Below are positions 62,414 to 64,000 of a DNA stretch of 64,000 bases, piece after piece. The notes beneath the pieces were generated by a model. The model saw only the letters and a program-made list of their open reading frames with translations, did not search any database and was not told the DNA's origin. The stretch lies in assembly GCA_030512295.1 (NCBI GenBank), contig JAULSR010000009.1, positions 744,001 through 808,000 on the forward strand, written 5' to 3'. The DNA comes from Bombardia bombarda. Lineage: Eukaryota; Ascomycota; Sordariomycetes; Sordariales; Lasiosphaeriaceae. A program made the translations under genes and the position numbers. Position 1 is the stretch's first letter. Each line of letters begins with the position of its first letter.

Positions 62414-64000
62414 CTATCTGGATTCGCATATTCCATAATCCCTCAGCATTCCAGCTACAGTCACAAACCCCCCAATCGCCGGGGTGCAAAAGATCACCGC
62501 GGCGAGGATGACCAGGACCAGGTACAAGACAAACCACCACGTATCGATCGTCCCCTCTTCCCTCTTCCATATCCCGAGAAATGAGGAGGAAATGATTCCG
62601 GTGAATCCGTCACCCCAAAACCCACAATAAATCCCAGCGACAAGCCAGGTCATAGTCCAAGCTCGCTGAGCTGTCGAACTGTCTCCATTTTGGAAATGAG
62701 TAAGAGCTCCAAGGATTATAAGAGAGAGACAGCCCAGGAGGAAGGGAAGCATATAACCCAGGAAGAGGAATTTCGCTTGCATCGCCCGGCTCCATTCCAT
62801 GCCCGGTTCGCTACCCGGCGAGTATTTGTGCAGCTTGAAACTCGTGCAGCCGGGGATTACAATGTCTCCGGCGCTCTCGTAGGGATGTCTGATCATGCTC
62901 TCGTAGGGATGTTTGACCTGCAGCCCTTCTATCGTATTTGGGGGAACCGAGCCGTTGCCATCCACTTTTGTCACCTCGACATACTTGTTGCCGGTGAATC
63001 TGGCCTGGTATACCGGCTGCCCTGTGTCTGCCTTGCCACCGCCCCGCTCATCTACCTCCAGTGTCCCAACAGCCCCATCAAAGACACCTCCGCGCCGGCG
63101 GGCCTCCTCCATCTCGGAGGAGTTGACCATGTATAAAGTGGGATAATCAGCCGTCGCGACCTGCGCAACCAGGTTGACGATGCTCATAATAAGATAAGGA
63201 ATAACCGTCAAGCCAAAAGCGGCGTAGCCATAGCGCTCAATTTGATCGCCCCTAGACCGGTAAAGTGTAAGGCCAGCACTGCCTGCTTGGTAAATGCCAA
63301 CCAGGGACTGAGCCCAGTTATAATTCGAGCTTATATTTTGGGTCGACCTTTCCGTGTTCCGTAGCGAGGCGAAGGAAACCTTGGCGTCCCCTGGAACCTC
63401 AGCCCATGAATATCCTGGCGGAAGAAACGCCTCGCCATGGACCATGTGCTTGTGGCTGAGGGCATGGATCGTAGCTGATAAGGGGCTGAATGCCATCTTC
63501 CAACGATCTTCTGTCTTGCCAACGGCTACCGTGTACGTCGGAAGATGTTTCTTGACCGGCCGTTGCTGGGATCTTTCAAGCATATCATCACCTTTTGATC
63601 CGGGTGCAACGACGGCGGTTGTTTCGATCTCGTTATTCTGTCTAAGTACTGTGGTGAGCTACGGACATAACTACTGCAGATGGTGGCAGAGGATAAACCT
63701 ACGAGGCCGCATGTTCGTGTGCACCAGGCGGCGGTGGTGAAATATCTTGCAGCACCGGTCCTTCATCAGTATTACCTGATAGGCTTTTCACAAGCGATTG
63801 AGACAGTTTAACTGGCTTAATGCAATCTCCCTCTTGGGGTTCCCAGGACTGATCCCGCACGACCATACGTAGCGCCCCCGCCATGGCGGCCTTTTCAAGA
63901 GGAGATTTTTGCTTCTTGAACCAGGAATTCCGCGAAATCAAGTGAAAGGCCCTGACAATCCCAGATGACGGAACAAACAGGGCTAGAGCGGTTGCGACCA
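62414..64000 (-). CDS. Multi-pass membrane protein of unknown function (5' end outside window)
   Basis: Model within the window: complement(join(62414-63641, 63703-64000)), with a 61-nt intron (GTAGGT...CTTAG). The join gives HEHAASQNNEIETT, and both exons are open to the window edge. Hydrophobic segments: ALALFVPSSGIVRAF at the edge, YAAFGLTVIPYLIMSIVNLV, FLFLGYMLPFLLGCLSLIIL, MTWLVAGIYCGFWGD and FVLYLVLVILAAVIFCTPAI. Between them is a long hydrophilic loop starting with YPTLYMVNSSEMEEARRRGG. The sequences ERYGYAAFGLTVIPYLIMSI and CTPAIGGFVTVAGML recur in uncharacterised fungal membrane proteins I have seen; no transport or enzyme function is known to me. An extra 3' exon near 62153-62258 is possible. 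Confidence 0.72.

Overview
The window is nuclear DNA of a filamentous ascomycete (Pezizomycotina), probably a sordariomycete. Genes are compact, with short GT-AG introns (mostly 50-100 nt) and branch-point-like CTAAC/CTGAC motifs. Recognisable products are typical of moulds (urea transporter, tyrosinase, Clr5-domain protein, flavin monooxygenase, ZIFL-type MFS carrier). Old repeats have been converted to extremely AT-rich sequence by C-to-T transitions, as expected from repeat-induced point mutation (RIP).

Layout. 1-513 is the 3' end of a DUR3-like urea transporter. About 1.1-15.6 kb is a transposon graveyard. It holds RIP-degraded Copia, Gypsy and TIR elements nested in each other. In the middle sits one pristine Ty1/Copia element (3683-9513) with identical LTRs, a perfect 5-bp target duplication and an intact 1631-codon polyprotein. 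15.6-22.4 kb is sparse DNA with two orphan genes: a soluble 279-aa protein and a four-helix membrane protein.

From 22.4 kb the density is normal. There is a DUF427 protein, an MDR oxidoreductase frameshifted in a G-run, a GNAT acetyltransferase with a T-rich 286-nt intron, and three minus-strand genes (26.4-32.3 kb) that look like diverged tandem paralogues of an unrecognised family. A decayed tRNA-Gln(CTG) follows, then a five-exon tyrosinase, a cysteine-rich orphan, a non-autonomous hAT element with an 8-bp duplication, a DUF924 protein, a two-exon Clr5-domain protein and a five-exon flavin monooxygenase. Next are a clear tandem pair of paralogues of another unrecognised family (44.5-47.7 kb), a fragment of an MRJP/SMP-30-like gene, an acidic Ser-rich orphan and an MFS transporter.

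54-58 kb is gene-poor. It holds a decayed multi-segment reading region and a solo Copia LTR that splits a 38-bp minisatellite. The right end has a 215-aa orphan, a formyltetrahydrofolate deformylase with complete catalytic residues, and the 3' part of a multi-pass membrane protein running off the window.

I see no clear biosynthetic cluster. Tyrosinase, monooxygenase and MFS carrier are spread over 20 kb among unrelated genes. Exon boundaries were placed by hand from splice consensus and reading-frame continuity. Statements about families rest on recognition of motifs, without database searches.
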